DNA from: Nakataea oryzae
Lineage: Eukaryota > Ascomycota > Sordariomycetes > Magnaporthales > Magnaporthaceae
Assembly (NCBI GenBank): GCA_003049435.1
Contig: PYSQ01000052.1
Coordinates: 1 to 64,000, forward strand
Direction: 5' to 3'
DNA length: 64,000 nt
Under the pieces are notes generated by a model. It saw nothing but the letters and a program-made list of their open reading frames with translations, did no database searches and had not been told where the DNA came from. Position 1 is the stretch's first letter; every line of letters starts with the position of its first letter. This document shows positions 23,883 to 34,659 of this stretch, piece by piece. Both the position numbers and the translations under genes were made by a program.

Positions 23883-25973
23883 ATGTTTCTCAAACAAATC
23901 GACCTCACGACTGCCCTGCGGCCCTCGTACCTTCCGGATGAAGTGCTTCTGTGCCTCCAGGACAATGTGGGGCTTTACGAGGGGTGAGTCGCTGCCCACC
24001 CGCGAGGGGGGCCGACAGCATCGCGCTTCGTTGCAGAGCTGACCCCTTCCGCGGCTGCGCTCCTGTCCAGAAAATACAAGCTCCCCAAGCAGCAGGACGG
24101 GCAGGTATACCTGACGTCGCATCGCATCTGCTATGTCGACAAGGCTGAGCCTCGGAAACACTCGGTCGCTCTGGACCTGAAGGACGTGGAGCGCTACGAG
24201 TTCTATGTATGCATCGGCAACGCATGTTCCCCTCGCGCTGCGGGATAGAGATGCTAAGACGGTGTCGCTGGGACGCAGGCCGGGTTTCTGAAATCGTCGG
24301 CCAAGATCACGCTGGTCCCCAAGCCGAGCAAACGTCGATCGACCTTGCAGTCGCAGCCGTCTTCCTCGCCCCTGCGCAACGGCGCCGCATCGCCAGCTTC
24401 CCGGCCCGACAGCACCACGAGAGGCGCCGTCGCGGAGCCCTCGGTGACGAGCTCCGCGACCTGGGTATGCACGATATGCAGCTTCTCGAACCCGGTGCCA
24501 TCCAACTTCGACCCTGCAACCGCGAATGCGCACACTCCTCTCCCACCATGTCTGGCCTGCGGTATCAAGCCCGCCCTGACCCACGTACTCAAGGCTGCCA
24601 TCTCCAACGCCACAAACCGCCAGCCTCTCTCCGTACCGCTCCCGCTCCGCGCACAAGCGCAAGCGGCCGTTGGCCCTGGCTATGGCGACGCCTTTACCAG
24701 CAGTAGCCCCGGCGATGCTGCCGCAACCTCTAGTCAAGAGGCTTCTTTCCAGTGCCCCAGGTGCACCTTTCTGAACCATCCTTCGCTTTTGTCATGCGAG
24801 ATTTGCGGGGCACCTCTGGTCTCGCAGGATGTGCCTGCACGGTTGACCGCTGTCGAGCCCAGGACCGAGTCGCCCGGGCCGTTCCTGACGCCCATAGGGA
24901 ACCATCCTGGGGTAGAAAATCCGGAGAGCGTCAAGCTATCCTTTCGAGGCGGAGGAGAGAAGGTCTTTTATGAGCGCCTAAAAGGGTCAATGACGCAACG
25001 GAAGTGGCTCCTGCAAAACGCGCCCCCAATACCCAGGTCCATGCGCAACACAGGTGATGGGGATGGCGGCTCACCCTCTCGATCTACTGCTGGTACCGAA
25101 CGTGTGAAAACGGCTGGAATTGCTGGGTTGGAAAAGCGCGGGCTCGAAATGCGAAAGAACAACGAGCTCGTCATCGGCAGCGCATTTGAGGATCTCGAAG
25201 CCCTGATGGCTTCGGCCAAGGAGATTGTTGCCTTGGCCGAGACCTTTGCCCGTCAGGTGAACAGCAGCGGGGGCGGGGCCGGGTCATCCGAGGCAAATAG
25301 ACTCCTTGCCGAGTCTGCCAGTCAGTTGGGCCTTGTGACCACCAAGGACATCGTTGGGGGGAGCAGCTCCGAGTCCTTGTACATCTCAGAGCTGGCAAGA
25401 AATCTGGCCGAGTTTCTCACGGACGACTCCCGGGGAATTCTGAAGAGATCGGGCGGCATCATCAGCCTTGTCGACCTCTGGGCCATGTTCAATCGTGCGC
25501 GGGGCGGCGTGGAGCTAGTGAGCCCCATGGACCTAGAGAAGGCCGTGAGGCAGTGGGAGAAGCTTCAGCTGCCGGTACGGCTCCGTACCTTCAAGAGTGG
25601 CGTCATGGTTGCCCAAGGCGCCGACAGGACCGATGAGAGCACCGTCAAGACCATCTTGGCGTGGATGAAGGATTTGCACGAGCTTCCTCCAGAGAGGGAG
25701 GTCTCGTGGAACTGGCGCGAGTTTGGACGGGGCGTGACTGCCCAGGACGCCGCTGAGCGCTTTGGGTGGAGTATCGGCGTGGCCGAGGAGGAACTAGAGA
25801 TGGCAGAGGAACGCGGTGTGCTGTGTCGTGAGGAGGGTATCGAGGGCCTCAAGTTTTGGGAGAACTTTATTGATTCGGGCGAAGGTCTAAGTCCAGCACA
25901 GCTCGAAGCCAAGGCGGCAAAGGATGCCCAAGCAACCATGTATAAGGCGTTGAAGGAGACTGGGCTTATCTAG
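23883..25973 (+). CDS. VPS36: ESCRT-II subunit Vps36
   Basis: Endosomal sorting complex subunit that binds ubiquitinated cargo and phosphoinositides on endosomes. Exons 23883-23983, 24071-24206 and 24279-25973 join in phase, giving 643 residues. The N-terminal GLUE domain begins MFLKQIDLTTALRPS and continues through YLTSHRICYVD. Two NZF-type zinc fingers are inserted in it, as in yeast Vps36: one with CTIC...CLAC, one with CPRC...CEIC. The second half of GLUE (residues about 245-290) follows, then the EAP30 winged-helix region from GIAGLEKRG to the C-terminus. Both zinc ribbons keep all four cysteines, although the first has an unusually long loop. Confident assignment. Confidence 0.95.
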
Positions 25974-26621
25974 ACGCAATCTGTAGAGAGCAGAGTTCAA
26001 GATCAAATCGAAACCCAGTACGGCCCCTTTTGACTTTGCAATCAACCTTGAGGATTTTCCAAGTAAGCTGCTTCGATATACTCTACTATGAGACTTTTTT
26101 TTCTCTTCTTCTTTTCTTGACCTGTCAGAAAACAATGATTAGAATTCCGTGACAATAGGAGTGCTCAAGGGTCCATCTCTGTGTTTTTTTTTGTTTTCTT
26201 TTTTTTGGGGGTCGTGTCCTGCGTCCTTTCGGGTGATGATTAATCATTCATCTTTTCTCTAGCGACTAAAAAAACCTATTCGCTGATAACATTACCGAGT
26301 CCATGGGTATCCGAAGACGGAATTCGAAGCAAAAGAAAACAGTTTGATACCAACTCCAACCTGAACGCCGGCGGCAGCCCAAAAGAGGTCGCCTTTGCAT
26401 CTCTCCCAATGCCGTTCTATAACAGCCGGAACCATATCCTCGTGCGGCCCTCTGCCTGTAACGCCTGTTTGTAACAGTGGGATGTTGTACAGCCGGGCTA
26501 TTGCGACAGCCCGAGAGAGGAGAGAGACATCTAGGTGGGCACCTAGGGATCTAAAAGTAGGAAAACAAACGTAGAAACGAACATGGATTAAAAAAAATCG
26601 AGGTGGAGAAAAGACCCGGGG
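25974..26621. other. Convergent 3' spacer
   Basis: AT-richer than the flanking genes, with T-rich runs near 26093-26112 and 26180-26210. Holds the 3' ends of VPS36 and the C365.16-like gene. No gene seen. Confidence 0.6.
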
Positions 26622-27692
26622 CTATGTCAACTTGTGCATGAAGTGTCGGCGGACTTTGAAGTTGACGACGCCGCCAATGCCAAAAGCCGGCACAATTCTG
26701 CAAACGCGGGCGGCGACGCTGATGGCCCAGTTGCTGCGCACGAGGCTCCAGCGTTCAGCCAAGGTGGGGCTAGCACCGGCGGCGGGGCAGGTCGAGCAGT
26801 AGCGAGGGCGGTTGTATAGGTCAAGGCCAAGGAGGTGCATCGGGGTGGTGAGGATCTGGGCGACAGCAGGAGCCGCGAACTGGGCCAGGGTCTGGCCCGT
26901 CACCCTGCGCTGGACGTCGGCAGAAAGACGGCTATTAAGCCAGGGGCCCAGCAGTATGGGCACGTTAAAGGAGGCAAAGATGGTCATGCAGTCGCGCATG
27001 GTGAAGAGCAGGTACGACGGCAGGGGGACAGGGCGCGGGGTGGCGCCGGGCGGACCGAACATGCGCGCAAACACCTGGTCCTTGTAAATGCCAAGGCCTG
27101 TGTTGGCGGTCGACGAGGCGGCGAACTTTGCCGTGCCCGATGTTACGAGGGTCGCGGGGCGGTCGCGCACCGTCGACGTGGCCGTGTCGAGCGTGTTGGC
27201 CGTCAGGTACGTGCCACCGTAAACCATGCAGATGAGGGCAAAGGGCCGCCCAAAGACAATGGTGTGCGGCCGCAGGACCAGGTTGAGAAGCGAGCTCCTG
27301 ATCGAGTCCCCCAGAGACCGCCGGCCGGATGCGTTCTCCATGATGGACCTGGCACGTTGCAAGGCGTATGGAGTCAGCCGTTTGTCGTCCCAGAGACCCG
27401 CGAATGGCATCCCGCAATCTCACCTATCGATTATAGATATCAGAGGGGCGACCATGGAGGCGGCCGCCCCGGCACTGACGGCGTCTGCGCCGAGACGCCA
27501 GCCGAGATTCTTGGTGTTCCATTTCTGGCTGGGCGTGGCCGGCCTTGGGATTGGCGTGGCCATGTTGATCTTGTGGCCAGCAGCGGCCGTTGCCAGCGGG
27601 GTTGGCGATAGGCGGGCGGCGCGGTCCAGCTCCAGCTGCGGCGCGGGCAGGCTGGGCGCTGCTGCGGTTGCGGTGTCGGCGGGATCGCGCAT
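26622..27692 (-). CDS. Fungal mitochondrial-carrier-like membrane protein (C365.16-like)
   Basis: Two exons, 27424-27692 and 26622-27348, join in phase to 331 residues; the 75-nt intron has a GCTGAC branch site. The N-terminal 40 residues are Ala/Pro-rich and low in acidic residues. The body has several hydrophobic segments: around GADAVSAGAAASMVAPLISIID, RPFALICMVYGGTY, CMTIFASFNVPILLGPW and AQFAAPAVAQILTTPMHLLGL. The pattern recalls a fungal-only family annotated from fission yeast C365.16, which has carrier-like repeats and is probably mitochondrial. Substrate and role are unknown. The ATG at 27692 is the first one that does not add a Phe/Ser-rich, non-coding-looking extension. I am sure it is a real conserved gene, less sure of the family name. 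Confidence 0.75.
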
Positions 27693-28518
27693 CGCTGAAG
27701 CCTTGCTTCTGTAGGCGGTGTGCGGCGTAAGCACGTGGTGCGTGACCTCTCGAGGCCCCTCGTCTGCCTCTAGATTTCCTCCAAGATCGGATGGCGTGTC
27801 TGCCTGTTCATGCAAGGCGTGTGCAGTGGGGAAAAGAAAAAAAATCAAGCAAGAAAACGATGGCAGCGAGAGGCTCGAGGGGGAGGAGCGCAAATTCTCG
27901 CGCCACACGAGACGGGCGACAACCAAGCAAACCAAGACGGGAGGAACAAAAAACAAGCAATTGCTTATCTTGACAAGAAGTAGACTGACTGGCTACCAAG
28001 GGTGCTATGCTCGATACAACCGACAGGCAAGTAAACTGGCATCCACGGCAACTCCGCGTGCTCTTCAGAAACAGCCCATTGGCTGCCAAAGACAGCCTCT
28101 GATATCTCTGCCGCACCTTGCAGGTGTCTGGGCCGGCGGTGCAGTCGGCTGCTGCAGGAGGTTCGCTGTCGTTGGACGTCGGCAGGAGCTCTGGGAGCTT
28201 GGAGTGCAGCGAGGAAACCGTTTGACGACGAGAGGGAAAAAATCCAGCCAGTGCCTGGTTGGAGTTTGGTCAGCGACTCCGACATCGGCCGATTCAAGAT
28301 GACAGGGGCGGACACCAACCTCCCCACGACCCTACCCACATTCGAATGCCTGGTCAGGGTCCAGACAGGATAGGTGCCTATTCACATGGAGTGGCAATGA
28401 ATAGATTCGATGATGACCTTCTTGTCTTTTTTTCTCCTTCCACTAGCCATCTCTCCGCCCGCTTTAACCCCAAGAAGCCGCGCTCAACGGCGACCCGCTT
28501 CAGTTGGTCGTCTTGGGC
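27693..28518. other. Spacer between tandem minus-strand genes
   Basis: Upstream region of the C365.16-like gene and 3' flank of the SMP-30-like gene. Contains an A-rich run near 27833-27860. No gene seen. Confidence 0.55.
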
Positions 28519-29973
28519 TCAGAAAAAGTTCATGGCATCATCATCCGATCCGAAATGGAGCCTGTAGAGCTTCGTTTCCGAACATAGAAACATCTCGTGG
28601 CCGTCGCGAGCAAAGCAGAAATTGCTGACTCCGCCTATGTTGATGAAGTTAGTTCACACGGCTCTCACAGCTAATGCCAAAAAGAAAGAAAAAAGAAAGA
28701 AAAAGAGAGAAAGAAGAGAGGAAAAGAAAGCAGAAAGAAAAAGAAGAAAAACTAGCCACATGGGACTAGGGGCGATCTCACCTGAAATCTCTATCACGCC
28801 GAGAAGGCTTCCTCCCGAGTTCCAAACCTCGAGCCCATCGGCACACCCAGCAAAGACATTACCCTGAGAGTCACATTTTACTCCGATAGGGATACCCCGT
28901 AATGCCACGGCGAACACGCGTTTGTTAGCCAGGAACGGCGACCCGGAGCGTTCAAGAATGTCGTAGGCGTAAATTGTTGCCGCTCTTCCATGTCCAGTAG
29001 GCCATTAGCTAATAGAAGTAGCGATGTCAAGAGCTGGGTCTGGTGTGCTTACCGCATAGCATCCTGGTTTCCGTCTCCGTGCACTGCGTCTGTGTCAGTG
29101 ACGTACAAGATGCTCCCGTCTGGACTGAAAGTCAGACAGGTCGGTCTCCCCAGGCCGTCGGCCATGACCCTCAAGTCGGCAGAATCGCGCGATGCCAGGC
29201 GATACACGTGGCACGGCATCTGGGGCTTCTTGCGAAAGTCTTGCTCGAAGCCATGACAAGGGTCGGTGAACCAGATCCCGCCGTCTGGGGCGACGGCCAC
29301 GTCATGGACCGAGTTGAAGTCGCGGCCATAGTAAGACGTCACCACCGGAACTGGCGGCTTGCCTCGTGCCATGAAAAAAACGCCAGAGGGCTGGTCGGCC
29401 GCAAGACTGCCCTGGGCGCAAAGGAGCATGCCCCCTTCGAACTGAGTCCCACCAGCGGGCATGGACATGCCCGAGGGGACCCGGAGCTTGGTCCATTCCA
29501 CGCGGATAACGTGGCCAGTCTCGGGATCCCGCTGCAGGCGGACCTTGGAGATGAGGATAACGGGGAGCTGCGCCGAGCTCGTGGACTGAAGAAGGTTTGA
29601 AGTCAAGTACAGTTCCTCGAAAGCTGGCAGATAAACCGCCGCCTCGTGGAAAAACGGATTCCGAGAAGTTTCCGTGGACGAGAGCAGGAGAGAGTGGGTG
29701 GGCTTCGTTCCAATGACACTGGCGAAGTCGGGATGGTACTGGGCTATGGAAACCTCGAACAAGGCCCGTGGCTCCGGAGATCTGCTCAGGTTATGAGGTC
29801 AGCCTCTCCAAGCCAATCGCTTCGGTGAAAGAAGGCTGATGTCGAAAAAAGAGGGAGGAGATGCATAAAGAAAATCCGATCTACTTGAGGGCTCCATCCC
29901 GCCTCCGAGGGCGAAGGTCGACGATCTGCAAGACACCAACAGCATGTAAGCACTCGAACCTGGCTTCTCTCAT
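28519..29973 (-). CDS. SMP-30/gluconolactonase-like beta-propeller protein
   Basis: Calcium-dependent lactonase/phosphotriesterase-like six-bladed propeller. The core exons are 29053-29781, 28782-28984 and 28519-28634, all in phase. Propeller motifs visible: HEAAVYLPAFEELYLTSN near the start, NSVHDVAVAPDGGIWFTDP in the middle, CLTFSPDGSILYVTDTDA, GIPIGVKCDSQGNVFAG and a final GVSNFCFARDG; they carry the metal-ligand positions of the family. The 5' end is less certain: exon 29885-29973 (ATG at 29973) joins in phase but uses a weak GTAGAT donor; an in-frame ATG at 30057 would add 28 residues. With the ATG at 29973 the product is 378 residues. Substrate unknown. The last intron (28635-28781) carries an 80-nt pyrimidine tract on the coding strand. 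Confidence 0.8.
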
Positions 29974-31225
29974 GGGATGAGGCGAAGGCTTTGTTGTACG
30001 GGAATTGCATTCAGGCAGACGAGTAGGAGGGAGTTGGCGGGCAATCGCGCCCATCATACCCTGACCGGCGTCCTCTCCGATGTGACCTCAACATATGATG
30101 ATGTAGACATCAGGCTGCTGCGGCTGAGAGCTTTGCCGCACACGAGTACTCGTGTAGGCAATTCTCGTTCCGGGCCCTTGGTAATCTGTCGCGTCGCGGC
30201 TTGACACCAAGCTCGCTGCTGTAGACGGACGTCTGCGGGGTAAGTGAGGGAACAGAGGACTGGGGCGTGGTCTGGTCAAGGGCAATTCTTCCCCTCGCAT
30301 TCAGTGTCCTGTGAGCCTGACCGAGTCCAGCAAGTGTCCGAGCTTGCGGTGAGGGCAAGGTGGAAGATGGTGGGTGGGTGTGCTTGGTTTTGCCAACTTG
30401 CGCTCTCCGGAATCTCGAGCCCTTACGGAACCTGCCGCCTATGTATGTGCCCGCCCAAGTTGGAAGACTCTCCCTTGGACGTCACGGCCCTGCCGCCGTT
30501 GCTACATTACTAACCGTAACCATGCTGACGATGCATCTCAGATTATAGCGCCGCAAAATGTGAACAGCCAGCGCCAGGCTGCACAGAATCTCCATCGACC
30601 GCCCAGGGTTACATTTGGGTCTTTTCCCTCACCTCCTGAAAGAATAAAGAGCGGGAGGGACAGCGTCTGGTGCGGTGTTGTTGCCTTGGCAGCCGCTGCA
30701 TAAGCCAAGCCATCTGGTTGCCTTGTATCACACCGGCTGCTGCATTTCCATCACCATTGCCCAGATCAGCCGCCTCTCTCCATGCAAAACGGAAAAGCGA
30801 TGCCGAACCGGGCCACGTCTGGGCTGCATTGATCCTTTTGGATATGTCCCTGTCAATTTCTCGGCTCCAGCTAATCTCCAACCTACTGAGCGGCAAGAAA
30901 CATAGGACCGAGCCTTCGCAGGATGCTGGTGCAAGCATAACAGGAGCCATTTCTGGAGCCCGGCGTCACAACCGAGGCATGATTCCCACAGTACCGGGTG
31001 TGCGCTACCCAGAATCACTTTTTTGTTGGTCCCAAGTTGCCGCCAGATGGTGGATAGTTCGGCTAGAATCAACAACGAGGGTCCATTTTCGAGAAAAACG
31101 GTGGATTTTTGGCAGACGGCAGCGGTACAAGATAACCAGTTCGTCTATAAATGTACACAAGCCAGGCTGGCTAGGATGCTCACGGTGCTCCGGCAGTGCC
31201 CCCGTGACCATTTTCATTTTTCAGT
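29974..31225. other. Spacer upstream of the SMP-30-like gene
   Basis: About 1.25 kb between the SMP-30-like gene start and the end of ATP19. Mixed composition, no long repeats; short frames have no recognisable domain. No gene seen. Confidence 0.55.
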
Positions 31226-31696
31226 CTAGTGTTTCGCTTCCTTATCCCCGTCGGCGCTCTCAAGGAACTTCCTGCGAGAGTTGCACACCAATGGTTAGCC
31301 AGGCTCTCAGTCGCACATGTGCCGCATTTGCCTCGCAGGTGCTGTGATCAAGGATAGAAGGAAGAGACGCACTTGATGAAGTCAGCCTCGTCAGGCGAGG
31401 ATGCGTTTATCGGGGGAGTCTGGACGCCCGCCTTCTTGCTGCCGCCGCGAGTGGCCAGGAAGGTGCCGCCGAACAGACCGCCCAGGACACCCATGGCCAG
31501 CTACAGGGAGCCCCAACAGTCAGCATGCGTCCAATAGCTCATCGGGGCGCTGTCTCCGGCGCCGGCGTGCACAATCGCGCTCTCGAGACACCTCATGTAC
31601 GGGCCGGCGGATGCGACTCGGACGCATCTCCTAGGGGGTCCAACGCACGTGGTGGGAGCCAATCTGGCGGCCGAAGATCGTGTAGTAGGCAACCAT
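31226..31696 (-). CDS. ATP19: Mitochondrial ATP synthase subunit k (Atp19)
   Basis: Small membrane subunit of F1Fo ATP synthase associated with the dimeric enzyme in the inner membrane. Three tiny exons, 31649-31696 (48 nt), 31373-31500 (128 nt) and 31226-31271 (46 nt), join in phase to a 73-residue protein. The N-terminus YYTIFGRQIGSHH matches the conserved YxxxGxxIxxHxLA pattern of subunit k. It is followed by LAMGVLGGLFGGTFLATRGG (single membrane span and basic end) and the charged tail DEADFIKKFLESADGDKEAKH, which parallels the yeast EEKFI..YL tail. Too short and too split to appear as one open frame. Divergent from the MTFP1 gene, 609 bp away. Length agrees with the family (about 68-80). 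Confidence 0.9.
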
Positions 31697-32305
31697 GTTC
31701 AATTCGGATCGGGGATCGGAGCTACGGGGGAGGAACTGGTCGGCTTTGGGCGAGATTGATGATTTTGACCGGGAATCTGGTTCAGACAAGATGCCGGCAC
31801 GAAAACGCTGCGCCGCCGCACGCACTGGAGCTCCAGCTCCACACCGGGCATGCCCGGCGTGGTGGCCTCAGGCCGTCAGTTTTTCTGGTTTCTCTCTTCC
31901 GTTTTCTGCCCCTCGCTGCCCCAAGCTCCGATCTCCCGCACGGACCACGCAACCATGGGGGACCCACGCACGTGCGGGCGGGACGAACGGAGCCCCCCTG
32001 GCCATCCCCTCGGGCAAATGCGCGTCAGCTTAGCTGGGTCCTGGCTCGCTCGCGTGACGTAGTGCGGGACGCACCGGGACTTTTGGAAGCCATCATCGCG
32101 ACCTGACAGGCCCGACAGGTCCGACTTTGGGCAGAGGGACCTTCCATAAGCCCCCTAATCGACTTGAACTTGTCAAAACCTTCCTGTTAGACACGGTGCT
32201 CCCTCCAGTTCTCCACTCCGGCTCAACTGTGGCCTTCCGTCGCCGTCGCGAGATCCTTGTACCCCCTTCGCCCGAAGCAGTCCACATCCAGTTCCCTCCG
32301 CTGCG
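31697..32305. other. Divergent promoter of ATP19 and MTFP1
   Basis: 609 bp between the start codons of two mitochondrial inner-membrane protein genes transcribed away from each other. No gene seen; likely holds both promoters. Confidence 0.65.
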
Positions 32306-33343
32306 ATGTTCTGGTCCAGAGGCCCCGACAAATCGCCCGACAAGAACGACTCCTCATCGACGCCCAAGTCAGGGGATACAGCTAAAAATGATTCCCAGAA
32401 GTCGCCGTTCGACCCCAACAAGCTTCCCGAGAGGCATAAGCTCTCGCCATCGCTCCAGAAGATTGTAGACAAAGCGGACAAGGATGAGAACATCTATGAT
32501 CAGATCGTAGACGGCTTGTACGGAAAATGCCACTGGCTTCACTCGGGCATCTCAGTATCAGACTAACATCCTAGTTGGACCCGTCCCGCAGCGCTCCGGA
32601 GTCGACCGATTCCAACATTCGCTACGCCGGATATGCCGCTCGCCTCCGCACGATAATGCTTTCAGCCCACCGCTATGTCGCGTACACATCAGACATTGGC
32701 GAGTCCTTCCGGCCCGTGGCACACCCGTACCTGGTGAAGGCGGCATACGGCGTGTCTTGGCTCTACATACTCGGCGACGTCTCGCACGAAGGCTACAAGG
32801 CCTACTGGCACAACCAGCGCACGCGCAATCCTCAAGTCACCCTCACTGCTGCTCAACAGCGCATTCTGGGCTCTGATGCGACAAGCTCTGCGTCTGCCAG
32901 CCTCCAGCCAGGGGTAGTCGCGCCGCTCGAGGACTACCGCACCGTCATGGCCCAGCGCGCCATCTTCCAGAGCTTGGCGAGCATGGGGCTGCCTGCCTTC
33001 ACCATCCACAGTGTGGTCAGATACTCGGGCAAGGCCATGAAGAATGTGAAGAACAAGACCCTGAGGACGTGGGGGCCCATCGGGCTGGGGCTTTCGATCG
33101 TGCCTTTCCTTCCGGCCATCTTCGACCATCCGGTTGAGAATGCAGTTGAGTGGACCTTTCACAAGGGTTTCGAGACCTTTGGCGGCCTCAAGTAAGTTTG
33201 CTTGCCACATCTGCCTCCCCCAATCTGACATGCACGCCATGTCGCGATCATGTAATAACACTGATGATAGGAGCGTTGGAAATGCACCTGCCACTGGCAG
33301 AGAAAGTCAACTCAGCAAGCCGCCCAAGGAGAAAGAGCTGTGA
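32306..33343 (+). CDS. MTFP1: Mitochondrial fission process protein 1 (MTP18/MTFP1)
   Basis: Inner mitochondrial membrane protein whose animal homologue promotes mitochondrial fission. Exons 32306-32506, 32575-33191 and 33271-33343 join in phase to 296 residues. The core begins APESTDSNIRYAGYAARLR and includes HRYVAYTSDIGESFRPVAHP and YILGDVSHEGYKAYW, highly characteristic of the family; later hydrophobic stretches (AIFQSLASMGLPAFTIHSVV and GPIGLGLSIVPFLPAIFDHP) are membrane segments. The first 60 residues are polar and family-specific to fungi. The first intron is less certain: I used a GTAGAC donor at 32507, which keeps phase with the clear TAG acceptor at 32574; a GTACGG site 10 nt downstream would break the frame. 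Short basic C-terminal exon. Confidence 0.92.
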
Positions 33344-33657
33344 TGGCGACGAGGGCCAGAGCCATGTATATATGATACTCCGCAACCCTGCCGACACTTC
33401 GATGTCGCCGCTTGCGTCGAAACTCCTCTACTCTTGTCTATATACCCGTTTCCGGGAAATGCCAGTCCGAAGTTCGGACGCGCGAAGCACAAAATGATAT
33501 CATAATTTGATTTGAGCCGATAACGCCGACAGATGCAATAACTATGCCTTCTATTTAATCTGGATGATGGCCCAAAACCCCTGGGCTGGCGCTGTATTTG
33601 TACATGAATAACAAAGATGAATACGCTAAAAGGAATGGTGCAGACGCGCTGAGGTAT
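33344..33657. other. Short convergent 3' spacer
   Basis: 314 bp between the stop codons of MTFP1 and CUZ1; AT-richer, so their 3' untranslated regions may overlap. No gene seen. Confidence 0.6.
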
Positions 33658-34659
33658 TTACATCTCGATGAGGCTTGGCGGCGGCCCGACCCCGCGGAGG
33701 AGAACGATGGTGTTGCCACTGACAAGCGAAGCGCTAGCCTTCTCGTTGAACTCGAGCAGACGGCCGCCCTCGACGTGGAAGACGCGCAGCTTGTCTTCCT
33801 CGGCGGCGGAGCTGTTGTTGACGTTCTCGATCTGTAGACTTCTTGCGGCCGCGTCCAGGATGCGGCCGATGACCCAGTCCTTGTTGTAGAAAAACTGGCC
33901 CTTGGACAGCTTTGCGACGGTGGTCTCGGCCTCGGCCTCGACGTACAGGTATATGCGCTTCTCGGGCGCCAGCTTGTCGTCGCCCTTGGCCGTCTTCTTG
34001 AGGTTGTTGACGGCGATTGCGCGCTGGGCCGCGCTCGAAGGCTTGGGCTTTGGCAGGGCCCGCCCGGCCTGCTCCTTCTTGGCGGCGCCCCAGGCCTTGA
34101 GCCGGCCGAGCGCGGACAGGGCCTTGTTGGCGGCCACGTCGAAGGACTGCTTGGCGGGGCGGGCGCCCAGGGGCACCAGGTTCTTGCAGTCGTGATCCTC
34201 CTTGAGCCGGTGCTTGAGGCAGTAGTCACGGTTGCAGTTGGCGCAGTGCACGCCGGGGACCAGGCCGGTGCCGACAACGGTCTTGCACGAGGGCGAGGCG
34301 CACGGCTTCTGCGTGACGCTGTCGCGCAGCATGCGGCCCTCGCCGGCCGAGGGCCGCGCGAGCTGGGCCTTGCGCCTGCGCTCGGCCCACGCGCCCTCGC
34401 TGACGCACTTGTGGGCCGTCTCGGTGCGGTGGTCGAGGCAAAAGGTCTTGCTGCACGACTGGCAGAGGAAGGGGAGGAAGTCGAGCTGGTTGCAGTACTC
34501 GGCCTGGCAGTGCTGACCGATCAGCTCGGCGTCCATGTCGTAGCCGCCGCCGCCGTCTTTCTTCTTGGGGGCCATCTCGACGTACGAGGTCTCTTCGGTC
34601 GACCCAGGGGTGTTGGATTGGGATGATGAGGCTGCCATCTTGGCGCGATTTCCGGCCAA
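33658..34659 (-). CDS. CUZ1: Cuz1/ZFAND1-like AN1 zinc-finger protein with ubiquitin-like C-terminus
   Basis: Homologue of yeast Cuz1, which binds Cdc48 and the proteasome and protects against arsenite-type stress. Single 333-residue exon. AN1 finger 1 (about residues 51-85) reads C-x4-C-x9-C-x2-C-x4-C-x2-H-x5-H-x-C around CQAEYCNQLDFLPFLC; AN1 finger 2 (about 119-157) around CASPSCKTVV and CANCNRDYCLKH. All zinc ligands are present. The C-terminal 90 residues from KRIYLYVEAE to VLLRGVGPPP look like the ubiquitin-like domain of Cuz1. A second ATG seven codons in (MAASSS) is an equally plausible start. Divergent from BCP1. Confidence 0.92.
   Translation of the reverse strand: MAGNRAKMAASSSQSNTPGSTEETSYVEMAPKKKDGGGGYDMDAELIGQHCQAEYCNQLDFLPFLCQSCSKTFCLDHRTETAHKCVSEGAWAERRRKAQLARPSAGEGRMLRDSVTQKPCASPSCKTVVGTGLVPGVHCANCNRDYCLKHRLKEDHDCKNLVPLGARPAKQSFDVAANKALSALGRLKAWGAAKKEQAGRALPKPKPSSAAQRAIAVNNLKKTAKGDDKLAPEKRIYLYVEAEAETTVAKLSKGQFFYNKDWVIGRILDAAARSLQIENVNNSSAAEEDKLRVFHVEGGRLLEFNEKASASLVSGNTIVLLRGVGPPPSLIEM

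Noticed and set aside
34192..34626. 144-codon plus-strand frame
   Set aside because: Antisense of CUZ1, produced by GC3 bias.
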